Shown: positions 1-10,311 of the stretch, in pieces | Layout of the letters: each line of letters starts with the position of its first letter | Position numbering within the stretch: the first letter of the stretch is position 1 | NCBI GenBank assembly: GCA_013306675.1 | Contig: JABLUY010000219.1 | Location: forward strand, 1 to 60,785 | Direction: 5' to 3' | DNA: 60,785 nt | Source: Thraustochytrium sp. TN22 | Lineage: Eukaryota; Sar; Bigyra; Thraustochytrida; Thraustochytriidae | The notes under the pieces: generated by a model | Seen by the model: the letters and a program-made list of their open reading frames with translations, nothing else | What the model was told of the DNA's origin: nothing | Database searches by the model: none | Translations under genes and position numbers: made by a program

Positions 1-102
1 GTCCTGGAGCTCGAGCACGGCATCCCCGGAGGACTGGAACGTCAAGGTCACGGTGATAATGACGGTAGCGTCGGTGGTTTCCCCGTTGCCGCCGCTCTGG
101 AG
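1..102 (-). CDS. Possible internal exon of a gene running off the left edge
   Basis: On the minus strand a pyrimidine-rich stretch ending in CAG (intron side, about 103-115) is followed by an open frame to the window edge. It reads LQSGGNGETTDATV and continues as a beta-strand-like run ending VLELQD. Codons look like those of the neighbouring genes, and there is no stop through 34 codons. The acceptor-like CAG and the sensible peptide suggest an exon whose remainder lies outside the window. I could not identify the upstream exon. One candidate is the short ATG frame near 180-200, where a GTGATT could be a donor. The family is unknown, and chance openness in GC-rich DNA is possible. Confidence 0.3.
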
Positions 103-790
103 CTGCCGTAAACACAGCAGGCAAGACGCAAAGGGCTAGCGTGTCCCACCCATTACCAATGACTCTTGTCCCGCGCAGCCAAAATCACCGAAAGGTTCAT
201 GAAGACAGAAGATAGAATTTGCTCGTTGTTGAGGTCATCGAGTAGGAGTGTGTGATCAAATGAAAGCGCACGAGGCTGCCCTTGCGCGCGCGAAAAAAGA
301 GAGGGGTTGCTCGAAGGAGCAGAGTGTAGGTGTCCGGCTACTGGGGCCGGGAGACCGGGGCAGGCGTGCCCGGGAGAAAAGCACCGGAGGCCTGGAGGCT
401 GCTCGACGGTGATGGGGGAAAAATCCTTTCGGACTCGGAGGAAAGAGACCGGGGGGGGGCGGTCAAAAAAGGGGCGCCGCGCCGCGACCCGGCTGGGCTC
501 GGTGAGGCGGGCGAAGAAGAAAGAAAGAGAGCGGGCGAAGCCTGGGCAGCCTGGAGGCTGCCAACTGGCATTGTACTGCTCTGGGGCAGGAGCTCGGGGC
601 GCCGCGGCGACTGAAGAGGCGTACTTATCACACAGGCCTCGACGGTCACCGGCGGGTGGTTGCTGCAGGGGATGTATACACGGGCAGCAATGTGGTTGGC
701 GTCCCGAGTTGCTTGGTTGGCTGCTTGGTTGGTTGGTCGCTCTGTTTGCGCTTGTATGTTTGCGTGCCTGATGCAGGCGGCGGAGCGCAC
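103..790. other. Intergenic or intronic, no gene recognised
   Basis: Open frames exist on both strands, as expected at this base composition, but their translations are Arg/Pro/Ala-rich and none resembles a protein family. The stretch may include the intron of the left-edge gene and the 3' flank of the hypothetical gene that ends at 791. I see no RNA gene. Confidence 0.5.
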
Positions 791-1498
791 TTAGGCGAGA
801 AGCACGCGGCGGCGGATAGAGCGCCAGACGGAGCGCGGCGTGTAGCCCTGCTGCTGCTGCTGCTGCTTGGCCTGGCGGGCGGCGCTGCAGCTGCCATCGT
901 GGTTGGGGCAGACGCACTGGCGCTTGACCTTGTCAGCCAGGGCGGCAGAAGCCGGCACGAGGCTGGTGGCCTTGTCGGCCGGAGTGGGGACGATGTCGCG
1001 GTTGGCCGCGCGGCGCGTCTTGGTGGCGGTGGTGGTAGTGGAGGCGGTGCTGGAGTCGACGCTGGCGTTGACGGGCAGGCGCTTGAGGGGGCCGCTGGCT
1101 CGCACAACAGGCTGGTCCTCCTTGTCCGAATCCGCGGAGGGGCCCTCGAGGAGGTCCCGGACCTCCTGCAGGACCTTGGTAACATGGGCACCGTCGTTGA
1201 GCAGCACCAGGACGTCCTCCCGCAGCACGGACCGGCGGCGCGGGCGGCGGCCGGCCGACGCGCGCTTGGCCGGGAGCGCGGCCTTGGCCATGTCCCCGTA
1301 GACGTTATCCCAGAGGCGGGCCATGAAGCCGGACTCAGGCCTGGGCGGCACGGGCACCGCGCTCGCCGCGGACGACGCCGTCGAGGTCGTGGAGCCCGCG
1401 GACGACACGGACTCGCGGCTGCCGGCGCGCTGGCGCGCCATGAGCCTCGCCACGGTCATGTCCTGCTGCTCGCGCGTGAGTCCCACGAGTGCCACCAT
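791..1498 (-). CDS. Hypothetical protein, low-complexity
   Basis: This is an unrecognised 235-residue protein if translation starts at the ATG at 1498, which opens MVALVGLTREQQ. An in-frame upstream ATG at 1666 would add 56 residues of poly-Ala and poly-Glu, so I prefer the downstream start. The first third contains a helical stretch (EQQDMTVARLMARQRAG) and a Ser/Thr-rich linker. Near residue 70 is an aromatic patch (GFMARLWDNVYGDMAKAAL). The middle has a plausible helix (DVLVLLNDGAHVTKVLQEV). The tail carries a small Cys cluster (QCVCPNHDGSC), a Gln run and a basic end. Composition and acidic/basic alternation fit a real, largely disordered protein. I have no functional assignment. Confidence 0.5.
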   Translation of the reverse strand: MVALVGLTREQQDMTVARLMARQRAGSRESVSSAGSTTSTASSAASAVPVPPRPESGFMARLWDNVYGDMAKAALPAKRASAGRRPRRRSVLREDVLVLLNDGAHVTKVLQEVRDLLEGPSADSDKEDQPVVRASGPLKRLPVNASVDSSTASTTTTATKTRRAANRDIVPTPADKATSLVPASAALADKVKRQCVCPNHDGSCSAARQAKQQQQQQGYTPRSVWRSIRRRVLLA

Positions 1499-4400
1499 GC
1501 TGCTGCTTGCTCGAGCGCGAGGAGCGAGACCTAGCTCTTCTTCTTCTTCTGCTGCTGCTGCTGCTGCCGCTGCTGCTGCTGCTTCACGTCTCGCTCTCGA
1601 AGAAGGTTTGGAGTTTGCCCGCGCCGCCCAGCTGCCTGCCGCCGCCGCCGCCGGGAAGCGAGGCACCGAGGCGCGGCGCGCGCAGCCGCCAGCACCCGGC
1701 GGCGAACTGCGGCGGTCGCGCTGCGGGCGCTGCGGGGCGGGACGCCGGCGCGGGGTCCCGGCACCGCCTCAGGCCGCGAGGCGGCGCCTCAGCCACTGTG
1801 GGAGGGCGAGGGGCGAAGGGCGGCCCGGCTCGGCGCGGCGCGGCGCGGCGAGCGAGGCGAGGCGCGGCGAGGCGAGGCTCGCGAGGCAGTGGCGGCTGGC
1901 CGGGCGGAGTCAGGAGCGAGCCCGGCGCGCGCGCGTGCTGGCCGGGGGCGGCGCGCGTGCTGCGGCCGGCCAGCCCGGGCGGCTCGCGGGCGGTTGAGGG
2001 AGGTGCGAGCGAGGGCCTGGCGGCGGCGCGCGCGGTGTGGCGGGGCGAGGCGGGCGAGCACGGGGCGGAGCCGGGGCAAGAGGTGGCGCGCTGCGGGAGG
2101 GCTAGCTTTGGGGGGGCGTGCTGGCTGCTTGGGAATCCCCGCAAAGCGCAGCTTTGCCCCCAAGCTGGGCCGCGAGCTGGAGCCCGCAGTCTGCTTGGGG
2201 AGGAAGCCAAAAGTGAGCTGGCTGGGTGCTGGCTGAAGCGCATCAGCTCGAGCGCAGCTTATGCCCGGGACTCGCGTCGCTCTGCCGGGTCGCTGCGCAG
2301 CTTCAGTGCTGAGCTGACGGCTTGCTTCAGCGCTGAGCTGGCGGCTTGCGCGAGGGTGCGAGGCGGTGCGGGTGTGAAGCTGGACCAGAAGCTGCGCGAG
2401 TGCTGGCTGCTCTGCCTGCTCGGGCCCGGTACGTAGGCTTGCACCGGTCCCGCCAGGTCAGGCTGCCTGGGCACGGAGGCGGCGGCCGAGCAGAAGAAGC
2501 GTACACTGTCACTGACATCGACCAACCACGACCACTCAAGCCCTCGAACTAACCAACCAAGCAGCCAGCCAACCAACCGCGAGGGGGCGGAGGAAGACGC
2601 CGGCAGCCACGCGCCCTTGGTGCGGCACGCGCGGCGTCGGGCAGCCGCGAGTCGACGGGCGCGCAGCACGGCGGGCACGGCTGCGGCTTGGCACAGCTTT
2701 GAGAAGCTGGGCGGCGCTGATACGGCAGCTTCGCGCAGCAGTCCTGGGCCTCGACAATGCGACCGCGCTGCCGCCCTGCGTGCGCGAACGCGTGGCACGA
2801 CGGCCCGCTGGCCGGCGAGCGGGCGGACGGCGCGCGCCCTCGTGCAGGAGCGCGCCGGGCCGCGCGCCGCGAGTCCGGCCGCCTGCAGCCTGGCGGGCTG
2901 GTTGGTGCCTGCCTGTCTGATGGGGCGCGCGCGTGATGCATCAGGCGCACCAGCCCAGCCCAGCCCAGCCCAGCACGCATGCCAGACTTGCTGGAGCGAG
3001 CGCGGGGGAGGGGGGAGGGGCAGACGAGCGAGCGAGCAAGCGAGCGAGCGAGCGAGCGAGCGAGAAGCATCCCGCCCCCTCCCAGAGGCTTCTCGCGCGC
3101 GCCTGCGATGCGCGCTGCGCGGCGCCGCGCTGAGCGAAAGAGGCGCTTGCGCCCCCCCCTCCACTGTGGAGCGCGTGCTTGAGCCCGTATCACACCTGTG
3201 TGGAGGGATGCCCACAGACAAGTCGCGCAAAGCGGCCACACAAGAGCCGCGAAGAGCGGTCGGGCGCTGTCGTGGAGCGCGCACGGTGGCACGCACAGTG
3301 GAGCCGTGATAAGCGTCGACGAGGCGGTCGCCGAGCAGACCGCGGCGCGGCCTCGTCGTGGAGCGCCGGTCAAAGCGCAGCACGAGGATGCCCTGCGAGA
3401 CCGGCTGCGAGGTACAACCTGCAGCCGGAAATCTCGAGAAACTGGGCCGCCTAGTGGCGCTGAGCGCTCTGGCCGGCCACCGGCGCCCGGCGTCGGAGCG
3501 CATGTTCATCTGGCAGCGCCGGGCGCCGCCCGAGGAATTCCGCCTTGAGTCCGAGAGGCCAACAATCGGCCGACGAACGCGAGCCTTGAGACGCACAGGC
3601 TCACCTGGCGGCCAGTCTGAGTCAGAGGCAAGTAGGGCACAAGCGCCGGGCAGCGCAGCCCAAGTAAGCGCAACCAGCAGAGCACCGCACAGGAATCGTC
3701 TCCACCCCCACAAGCCCGAGGGCCGAGGCCCTCTTGCGCCCTCTTGGCCCCTGTACTTGCTGTGCACCTCGGCGGCCACGTCTTGCGCCTGCTACAACTT
3801 ACCCACCCGCTCCAAGTCCTGCTGTGCGTCCGTCTTGAGCAGCATGACGAGCTCATGCGGCCTGCAGCCTGGCTGCCTCAAGCGCAGCGCGCTGCCTGCA
3901 GCGCAGCGCGCTGCCTGCGGTGCAGCGCGAGTCCGAGTCTGTTCGGGTCGCTGAGTCAAGGCTCGACTTGCCGTCGCCTGTTTTCAAGTTGCTTTGTCCT
4001 CGCCGATTGACTTGGCTTTGACGTCTTTGGCTTTTTCCTTTCATGTTGATTTGTCCTCGCCTGTTGCCCTCGCCTCTTCTCAAGCTGCCCACCCGACCCG
4101 CCAGCGCAAAGCTGGACCTAACTAGCTAGCTAGTGGCGGCTGGGCGCCTTCAGGTTGTAGTTACCTGTCCACGCATCAACCCTTGGCTCAAGTTGGCCGG
4201 CAGCTGCGCAGCAGCCGCCAGCACGAGCAGCGCACGTGCAAGCCTAATTTTGGCTCGCCCTCGGCGACATTGGCATCTGCCAAGTCTGCGCCAAGTCTGC
4301 GCCACGATCTTCACAAAAAGTCCTGGCACACTCACTGACAGTGGCGTGGGAGCCACTGGGAGGCATCATCGTGGCGTGTCATGCCAGCTAGCTAGCGCCG

Positions 4401-5381
4401 CAGAATGCATCACCTGCGCTTCATGGACCGGCGCTCGCCTAGGCGCAAACGGGCCTCGACCCTCCCTTTCTTTCCCTCCCTCCTTCGGCTCCCGTCGCGA
4501 CTTGACAGAGTCCCGTCGGGCGCGGCCGCCCGACCAGCCAGCCCGACGCAGACAGGCCAGGGCCCTCGGCCAGGCCCCGACCGCGCCCGCCAGGCGCCTC
4601 GCCGCCTCGCCGCCTACCGCAAGCTCTGCCAGCGCGCCGAAGCGCGCCGATTCAGAGGTCCAACCCGGCCGCGCGCGAACAAAACCTGGAGCCGAGCGGC
4701 CTCCCGCCGCGCCCCCCTCGTCCGGGCCACTCGGCTCGGCCCTGGCCGTCTTCACGCGAGTCCTCCGCCCGGGCTTGGGAGTCCGCCGGCCGCGCCGCCG
4801 GCCGCCCGCGCCGGCCGCGCGCCCGCGCCCCGCCGGCCGCGTGGCGGCGCCCTCCCTGGGCCCTCCCCAGCGCGGCGCGCTTCGGCGTGAGGCTCCGCCT
4901 CGGTCCGGACAAGCAGCAGCTCGCAGTGCGGGCGCAGGGCGCGGTCCCAGCCCACCCCCACGCGCCGCGGCGCGCGAGGCGCGCCTGCGCGCGCAGAGCG
5001 GAGCAGGGCGCGTGAGGCAGGCGGACAGCCGCGCTCGCGCGGCTCGTTCACCTCGCGCCGCCGGCCGGCAGCGCGTCCGGCCCCCGAGACCCCCGGGTCG
5101 CGTCGGGCGCTCGCTGCGGCGCTGCTGGGGCGCCGGGCGCGTTGCCCCTCCCCTGAACCCGCTCTGCGAACGCGGCGACACAGGCGAGCAAACAAGCAAG
5201 CACGCAAGCAACGCAAAGCAAGGGGCACTGCCGAGCTGCCACCTGCGCAGCTGCATTGCGGCGAGGCGACGCCGCCAGAGTGCAGACGCCGCTGCCTGCC
5301 TGCGTGGCGTGCGTGCGTGCGTGCCATCAGGGAGCGAGCGGGCAGACCCGTTGTGCACAGGCGAGGCGCCTCGAGGGCAAG
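1499..5381. other. Long GC-rich intergenic region
   Basis: About 3.9 kb without a gene I can support. Long open frames on both strands give Arg/Ala/Pro-rich nonsense and are a by-product of composition; the longest (minus, to 2259) lacks an ATG at its upstream end. The region holds (GAGC)n at about 3027-3062, purine-rich CGAG runs near 1850 and two CTAGCTAG clusters (4122-4133 and 4386-4396). The part nearest 5382 should carry the promoter of the next gene. Confidence 0.6.
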
Positions 5382-6110
5382 ATGGCGCTGCCGTCGCTCC
5401 AGGTCATGGAGGGCTTCGCGCGGACGGTGCAGCACCTGCGCACGGCGGCGCCCAGCGGCACCGAAGACGCCGTGGAGGACGCGGAGGCAGTGCTGCTGCT
5501 GCACTCGACCAAGCGGCGCAGGTTCCCGCTCGCTGGCAAGGAGTACAAGCACAAGGGCATCCTGCTCAAGCGCCTGCACGACTCGCGCAGCTGGAGCGCG
5601 CCCGTGCCCGTGCACGTGAGCAACGTGACCAAGCACCGCCTCGGCAACGGCAGGACTGTCGTCGCCTTCTTGCAGGAGCACCTCCTGCCGGACTTTGAGA
5701 AGACCGGCCGACTCTACATCGACCCGGCCAAGCCGGGCATCGCGCGCGGCTTCTTCGACTCGGGCGCGCCCACCACGCTCAGCGGCCTCATCGTTGAGGT
5801 TGATGAGATGCGCTCTCGCACCCACGCGCGCCAGTCCAACGTCATCCCCGGCCGCCGCCACGCGCAGCGCGACGAAGAGGACGCTGCTTGGACCGCCGCC
5901 GCAGCCGTCGCCAAGCCCACGGCCGCCCACGCCACTTCGGACGACTCCAGCGAAGACTCCGACCTCGACGTCTCCGAGCCCGTCAACGAGGAAGACGAGG
6001 CCCACGCCGGCGCCGTGCGCGCCTTCTTCGAGGTTGACGTCGCCATCGTAAGCTCGCTGCGCGACCAGCTCGACCTCCTCTTCCAGTCCTGCAGCATGAT
6101 CGACCCGTGA
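5382..6110 (+). CDS. Hypothetical acidic-tailed protein
   Basis: A 242-residue protein of unrecognised family. The ATG at 5382 sits in a favourable context (AAGATGG), and the in-frame sequence upstream is low-complexity, so I start here. Residues 1-145 look globular, with mixed strands and helices such as EYKHKGILLKRLHDSRSW and VVAFLQEHLLPDFEKTGRLY. About residues 160-205 form an Ala/Ser/Asp/Glu-rich acidic linker (DDSSEDSDLDVSEPVNEED). The end is a helix (VAIVSSLRDQLDLLF). There is no signal peptide or membrane segment. It converges on the next gene across about 480 bases. Confidence 0.7.
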   Translation: MALPSLQVMEGFARTVQHLRTAAPSGTEDAVEDAEAVLLLHSTKRRRFPLAGKEYKHKGILLKRLHDSRSWSAPVPVHVSNVTKHRLGNGRTVVAFLQEHLLPDFEKTGRLYIDPAKPGIARGFFDSGAPTTLSGLIVEVDEMRSRTHARQSNVIPGRRHAQRDEEDAAWTAAAAVAKPTAAHATSDDSSEDSDLDVSEPVNEEDEAHAGAVRAFFEVDVAIVSSLRDQLDLLFQSCSMIDP

Positions 6111-6587
6111 ACAGGTCAGCCAGGGCTAGGAGGAGAAAACAAAAGAGCAGCATCAGCAACTGCAGCAACTGCAGCAACAACAACAACACCAACCAACAAC
6201 AAACACCAACACCGGGACCGGCCTCTGCTGCGAGCCCGTCTCCTTGTGAATACTAACGTCCCCGCTGCCATTATACCGGCGAGACTCGTGCATCCGCATG
6301 CTTGCAAGCTTTGTCGTTACCGCTTGCACGCGACGCCAGTCTCAAGTCTTCTTTCCGTTCATACATTTCATCCATCCATCATTTCTTTCCGTCTGTTTGT
6401 CACTCGATTCTCGTTTCTCCCCTGCCGCAGCTCGCGGGGCGCCCGCACTCTCTCTCTCTCTTTCACACACATACACGCAAACAACACAAACACACACAGA
6501 GTGCCGCTGCCATAACGCTCGCTGGCTGTCTTCATTCACCCTCGGTCGCTCTTGTTCACGAGCCTTTGACGCGCCGTCTTTGCGTCG
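6111..6587. other. Convergent 3' intergenic region with CA-rich repeats
   Basis: This is the 3' flank of two convergent genes. It is less GC-rich than its surroundings and contains CAACAACAAC-type runs (about 6170-6215), a CTCTCTCT run near 6451-6462 and an ACACACA-rich tract (about 6464-6500). This is consistent with untranslated 3' sequence. No gene is seen. Confidence 0.6.
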
Positions 6588-7328
6588 TCATCGCTTGGTC
6601 GTGCCAGGAATGTGCGGGCGAAAGTTCTCCAAGATGAGGCCATCGTCGCCGCGAGCCGACACCTGCCGGGGCGGCGGCCGCCCGTCGACGCCCTGGCGCT
6701 TCAGACTCTTGGCAATCTCGCCCATGTCCAGACCGCGCACAAAGTCTCCCGCACCAGAGCGTGCCTGCCGCGAGGGCACACTACCACCACTAGCGCCAGC
6801 ACCTGCCGCGATAGTGGCCGGCGTCACGGGCCCGCGGCGTGAGGAGGGCGCCGCCAACGAGGACTTCGCCGCCGCCGCCGCCGCCGCGTCGGCATTCTCT
6901 GTGTCGCGGCCTGTGGCTAGCTGGTATGAGGTGCGCCACTGCGTCGGGTCGAGGCCGCCCGGCGAGTTCTGCAGCACGCCCTCGGACGTCTGGTTGGCCG
7001 CCGCGCCCGTCGGCCGCCGCAGGCCGCGCGCGCGGTCCTGCGCAGCGGCCACCAAGTAGCCGTCCTCAGGCCGCAGGCTCGCGCGCTGCCGAGCGTCGCC
7101 CGCGAAGACCTTGCGGCTGTTGGCGCGCGCCAGGTTGCCGGCCCAGTCCACGCGCTCGTCCTCGCCGCGCGCGTCGCCCACCGCCGGCACGCGGCTTGCG
7201 CAGCCCGCGCCCGGCAGCCGCTCCAGCGCCGCGTCTGCCACCTTGAAGCGCCCCACCGTCGTGCCGTAGCTCGTGCGCGTGTCCAGCCGCCCCAGCTCCC
7301 ACTCGCGCTGCAGCGCGCTGCGCTCCAT
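6588..7328 (-). CDS. Hypothetical protein with repeated TSY-x4-GR motifs
   Basis: A 246-residue protein; the ATG at 7328 opens MERSALQREWELGRLD. The motif T-S-Y-x4-G-R occurs twice, as TSYGTTVGR near residue 18 and TSYQLATGR near residue 140. The middle segment is short and polar with aromatic anchors (DWAGNLARANSRKVFAG; SLRPEDGYLVAAAQDRARGL). An Ala/Pro/Ser-rich stretch follows, and the C-terminus (DDGLILENFRPHIPGT) is well formed. Small proteins with spaced aromatic/Gly motifs of this kind are common among axonemal microtubule-inner proteins, so a ciliary role is conceivable, but I cannot name a family. The in-frame sequence upstream to 7571 is Arg/Ala-rich and I take it as 5' flank. Confidence 0.65.
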   Translation of the reverse strand: MERSALQREWELGRLDTRTSYGTTVGRFKVADAALERLPGAGCASRVPAVGDARGEDERVDWAGNLARANSRKVFAGDARQRASLRPEDGYLVAAAQDRARGLRRPTGAAANQTSEGVLQNSPGGLDPTQWRTSYQLATGRDTENADAAAAAAAKSSLAAPSSRRGPVTPATIAAGAGASGGSVPSRQARSGAGDFVRGLDMGEIAKSLKRQGVDGRPPPRQVSARGDDGLILENFRPHIPGTTKR

Positions 7329-7647
7329 CCTTCCTGTCCTGCCTTGCCTGGCCTTGCTTTGCCCTGCCCGTCGTGCGGCGCTTTGATCTTGCGCTTTTGC
7401 TCGCGCTGTCAGTTCTTCGAGTCCGCGCGCGGCGACATTGGCCGTTGAACACCAAGCGTGTGTGCGAAAACATCTGTGACTGACCACTTGGCAAGGCACC
7501 ACTGCAAGGCGCCCGGGCCGCGACCGTGACTCACAGACTTCACAAGTTGTCTGCCAGTGGCTCGTCGGCATTTGGCTGCAAAGGGAAGCAACTTTTTATA
7601 CTTCTACTACTGCACACGACAGCAGTCAGTCAGGTCCGAGTAAGAAG
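7329..7647. other. Intergenic between two minus-strand genes
   Basis: A 319-base spacer holding the promoter region of the TSY-motif gene and the 3' end of the beta-helix gene. A relatively AT-rich patch (about 7585-7620, containing TTTTTATACTTCT) stands out. No coding sequence is recognised. Confidence 0.5.
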
Positions 7648-7705
7648 TCAGGACTGCTGCGAGAAGGCGCTACGCTGCACCTCGAGCTGCTCCTGCGCCT
7701 TGACG

Positions 7706-7746
<41 letters not shown>

Positions 7747-10311
7747 AAAGTCGTCGAGACCGAGGATGGAGCGCGCGCGCGCCACAATGTCGGCCACCGC
7801 AGGCCAAGGCTGGTAGACCGTGCCCGAGTCCAAGCCGCGCTTAATAAAGTCGGCGAAGGTGAGGTTGCAGGCGAGCTCCGAGGACGACCCAGAAGGCGTG
7901 TAGATGGTGTTGTTGGCGAGATGTGGGCAGGTGCCCGCGTTGATGCAATCGCAAGAGACGTAGCGCACGTAGATGTGGTCGGACATGAGGATGGCGTGGT
8001 TGCGATAAAAGTGGATCTCCTGGCCAGGGAGCTGGAGCTTGTCAAGGATGTTGAGCCCCCAACCGTGGCCAAAGGCGTAGAGGTTGTCGTGGTGGTGGTT
8101 GGAGTGACCGGCAAAGTCGATCTTAAGGCCGTCCTTGGCGTACACGAGCACATTGTTGTGCGTCTCGAAGCTCTGGGAGCCGTCGTCGTTGTCGACATTC
8201 TCCTGGCTGTAGTAGTTGCCGATGAAGAAGTTGCCACGCAGCTGGTCAAAGGCCTTCTTGGTCATGACGTAGGTGCCGGTGGCAGCGTCGTAGGCGTGCG
8301 CGTACGGCTGGCGGTCCCACGAGTTAAAAGGCCCGTGGTCGCCGGTCTCCTCGACGGCGTTGAAAATGAGGTTGCCTTCAAACACGTTGGCGCCGCCGAA
8401 GCCATCGTTCAGGTTGATGCCGGCGCGCGGGCCGTGAAAGAAGATGTTGTTCTGCACAAGGGACTCCATCGACTTGCCCTGGAACAGGAACGCCGTCTGC
8501 TTCATGAAGAGGCCGCAGTGGTAGCCGATGTTGCTGCGGATGATGGTCCCGCGCGGCTGATTGCCCGCCGTGCCGTTCCAGCCCATGCCCCACTCGGGCG
8601 GCAGCGATACGGCGTCCTCGGTCTCGCCCAGCAACGAGATAATGTTGCCGCCCAGCATGTGAAAGTCCGAGTTCTGGATCAGCAGGCCGCGATGAAAGCC
8701 CTGCGCGTGGATCGCGTTGCCGTCCACCTCCTCGAAAATGCATGAGTCCACCTTGGCGTCGCGCGAGCCGCGCAGCATGACGGCCGCGCGAGTGTTGAGT
8801 GCCCAGTCGCCGCCCGAAACCATCGTGTGCTCGTCCATGTACGTGAGCCGCGTGTCGCGCACACCCAGGCCCAACAAGTGCACGTTCGCCACCGGCTCCG
8901 CCTGCGAACCCACCACGTTGAGCACGGTGCGCAGCCGCGGGATCTCTAGCACGCCGCTCGCCTCTGGAGCGCCGCTCGAGCTCACGTACAGCAGCTCCTG
9001 CGCGTCCTCGTCGTAAAAGAACTCGTTGTCTGCATCCAGCTCCTCGCGCACGTTCTCCACGTAAAACGCCTCGCCCCGGTCATTGCCGCGGCCGCCCTGG
9101 TAGCCGCCGCGCCGGAACATGGCGTGCGTTTCGTTGCTCGATGCCTCGTCCACCTCAAAGGCCCACGACGCCCAGTGGTCCGGGTGCCACGTGTGCAGGA
9201 CGGCGCCGCGCCACGTCTTATACGGCCCGTGCGGCAGCACCTCCTCGCTCACCTCCACGCCTTGCGGCGACCGATACACGCACTGCGGCGGGGGCGGCGC
9301 GCCGCCGAAGCACCCCGTGCCGCACCAGTACCCGGCCGGCGGCGTGAAGTGGTGGCACGAGCCGCCCACACCCAGTTGGAACTGCGAGTACGCCTTGCCC
9401 ACGGGCCTCCGCGGCTCGTCCACAAGCACTTCGCGCCAGTGGCTCTGGTTCATCGTTGGCGCCTCGGGCGCCACCCACTGCGGGCTCAGCAGGTTACTCC
9501 CGAAGCCCTCACGCGCCTCCACCACGCGCGACCCCTTTTTCCGCCCCTTACACTGGTACCCGGACGGCAGCGGCTCCTCCGACGTGCACCCGTTCGGGTA
9601 CCGCGCACGCACCGCGCGCCGCCCGTTGATGCGCAGGCCCGTCGCCTCTGACACGCCGGTGCCCGAGAGGTCCATCACCCACACGTTTGCCTGCTTCGCG
9701 TGCGCCTTCCACGCGCGCCCGGTACCCGGCCCGTACGCCACGGCCGCCGCGCCCGACAGCCAGACCTCCTCACCGTTGTAGTTTTGCAGTGTCAGGTTCG
9801 AGTCCTGTGGACCCAGCTCCAGCGTTCCGCTCAGGTAGTGCCGTCCCTCCCGGAAAACGATGCCGTACATGCCGCCACCGCTGCGCGCCGCGCGGATGGC
9901 CTCCAGCGCGCGCTGCGCCGTGGCGAACGGCCGCCCCTCCGAGCCGTCGTTCGCCGAGTCGTCGCCGCCGCTCGCGTTCACAAAGAACGACCGCCGCGTT
10001 GACGGAATGTCGAACCGCGGCTGGAAGCTCTGCGGCACATCCGCCGGCATGCTTGCCGCCGGGCACTGCATATCCCCGTACGGCAAGCCGCCCTGCGCGT
10101 TGAGCTCGTCCACGAGCTCCTGCATCGTCGCGCGCGACCTAAACGGCTGGATCTTGGACGCATACTCCACGGCCAGCTTGCGGATCTCGCAGTCAAACTC
10201 TCGTGGCGCCTTGCCCGTCGCCGCCGGCGCCGCACCCTGCGTCATAGCCGCCGGCGCCGCGCCCGTCGCCGCCACGGCCAGGAGGACGAGGCCCAGCGCG
10301 AACCGCGCCAT
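7648..10311 (-). CDS. Secreted right-handed beta-helix (pectin-lyase-fold) protein
   Basis: An 887-residue protein. The ATG at 10311 gives a clear signal peptide (MARFALGLVLLAVAATGAAP); an in-frame ATG at 10371 would put 20 polar residues in front of it and is less likely. After a helical stretch, residues about 110-200 carry the opening typical of parallel beta-helix proteins: FFVNASGGDDSANDGS, then PFATAQRALEAIRAA and a Gly-rich strand series. Short repeated beta turns with Asn ladders continue to about residue 760 (for example SCIFEEVDGNAIHAQG, LIQNSDFHMLGGN, SLVQNNIFFHG). The C-terminus ends in a Gln run of twelve from a CAG tract, followed by a short polar tail. The family includes polysaccharide lyases, hydrolases and epimerases. 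I see no signature that fixes the activity, so an extracellular carbohydrate-active role is inference. Confidence 0.88.

Noticed and set aside
2259-3779. 506-codon open frame on the minus strand
   Set aside because: Its upstream end is GTG, not ATG, and most of the translation is Arg/Ala/Ser-rich without family resemblance. It is open because of GC content. Only the first part is mentioned as a possible remnant.
4133-5698. 521-codon plus-strand frame overlapping the 5382-6110 gene
   Set aside because: The translation is low-complexity, and the overlapping frame from 5382 gives a better-formed protein.
9780-9820. GGTTCGAGTCC-like tRNA B-box
   Set aside because: It lies inside the beta-helix coding sequence, and no A-box or cloverleaf can be drawn around it.
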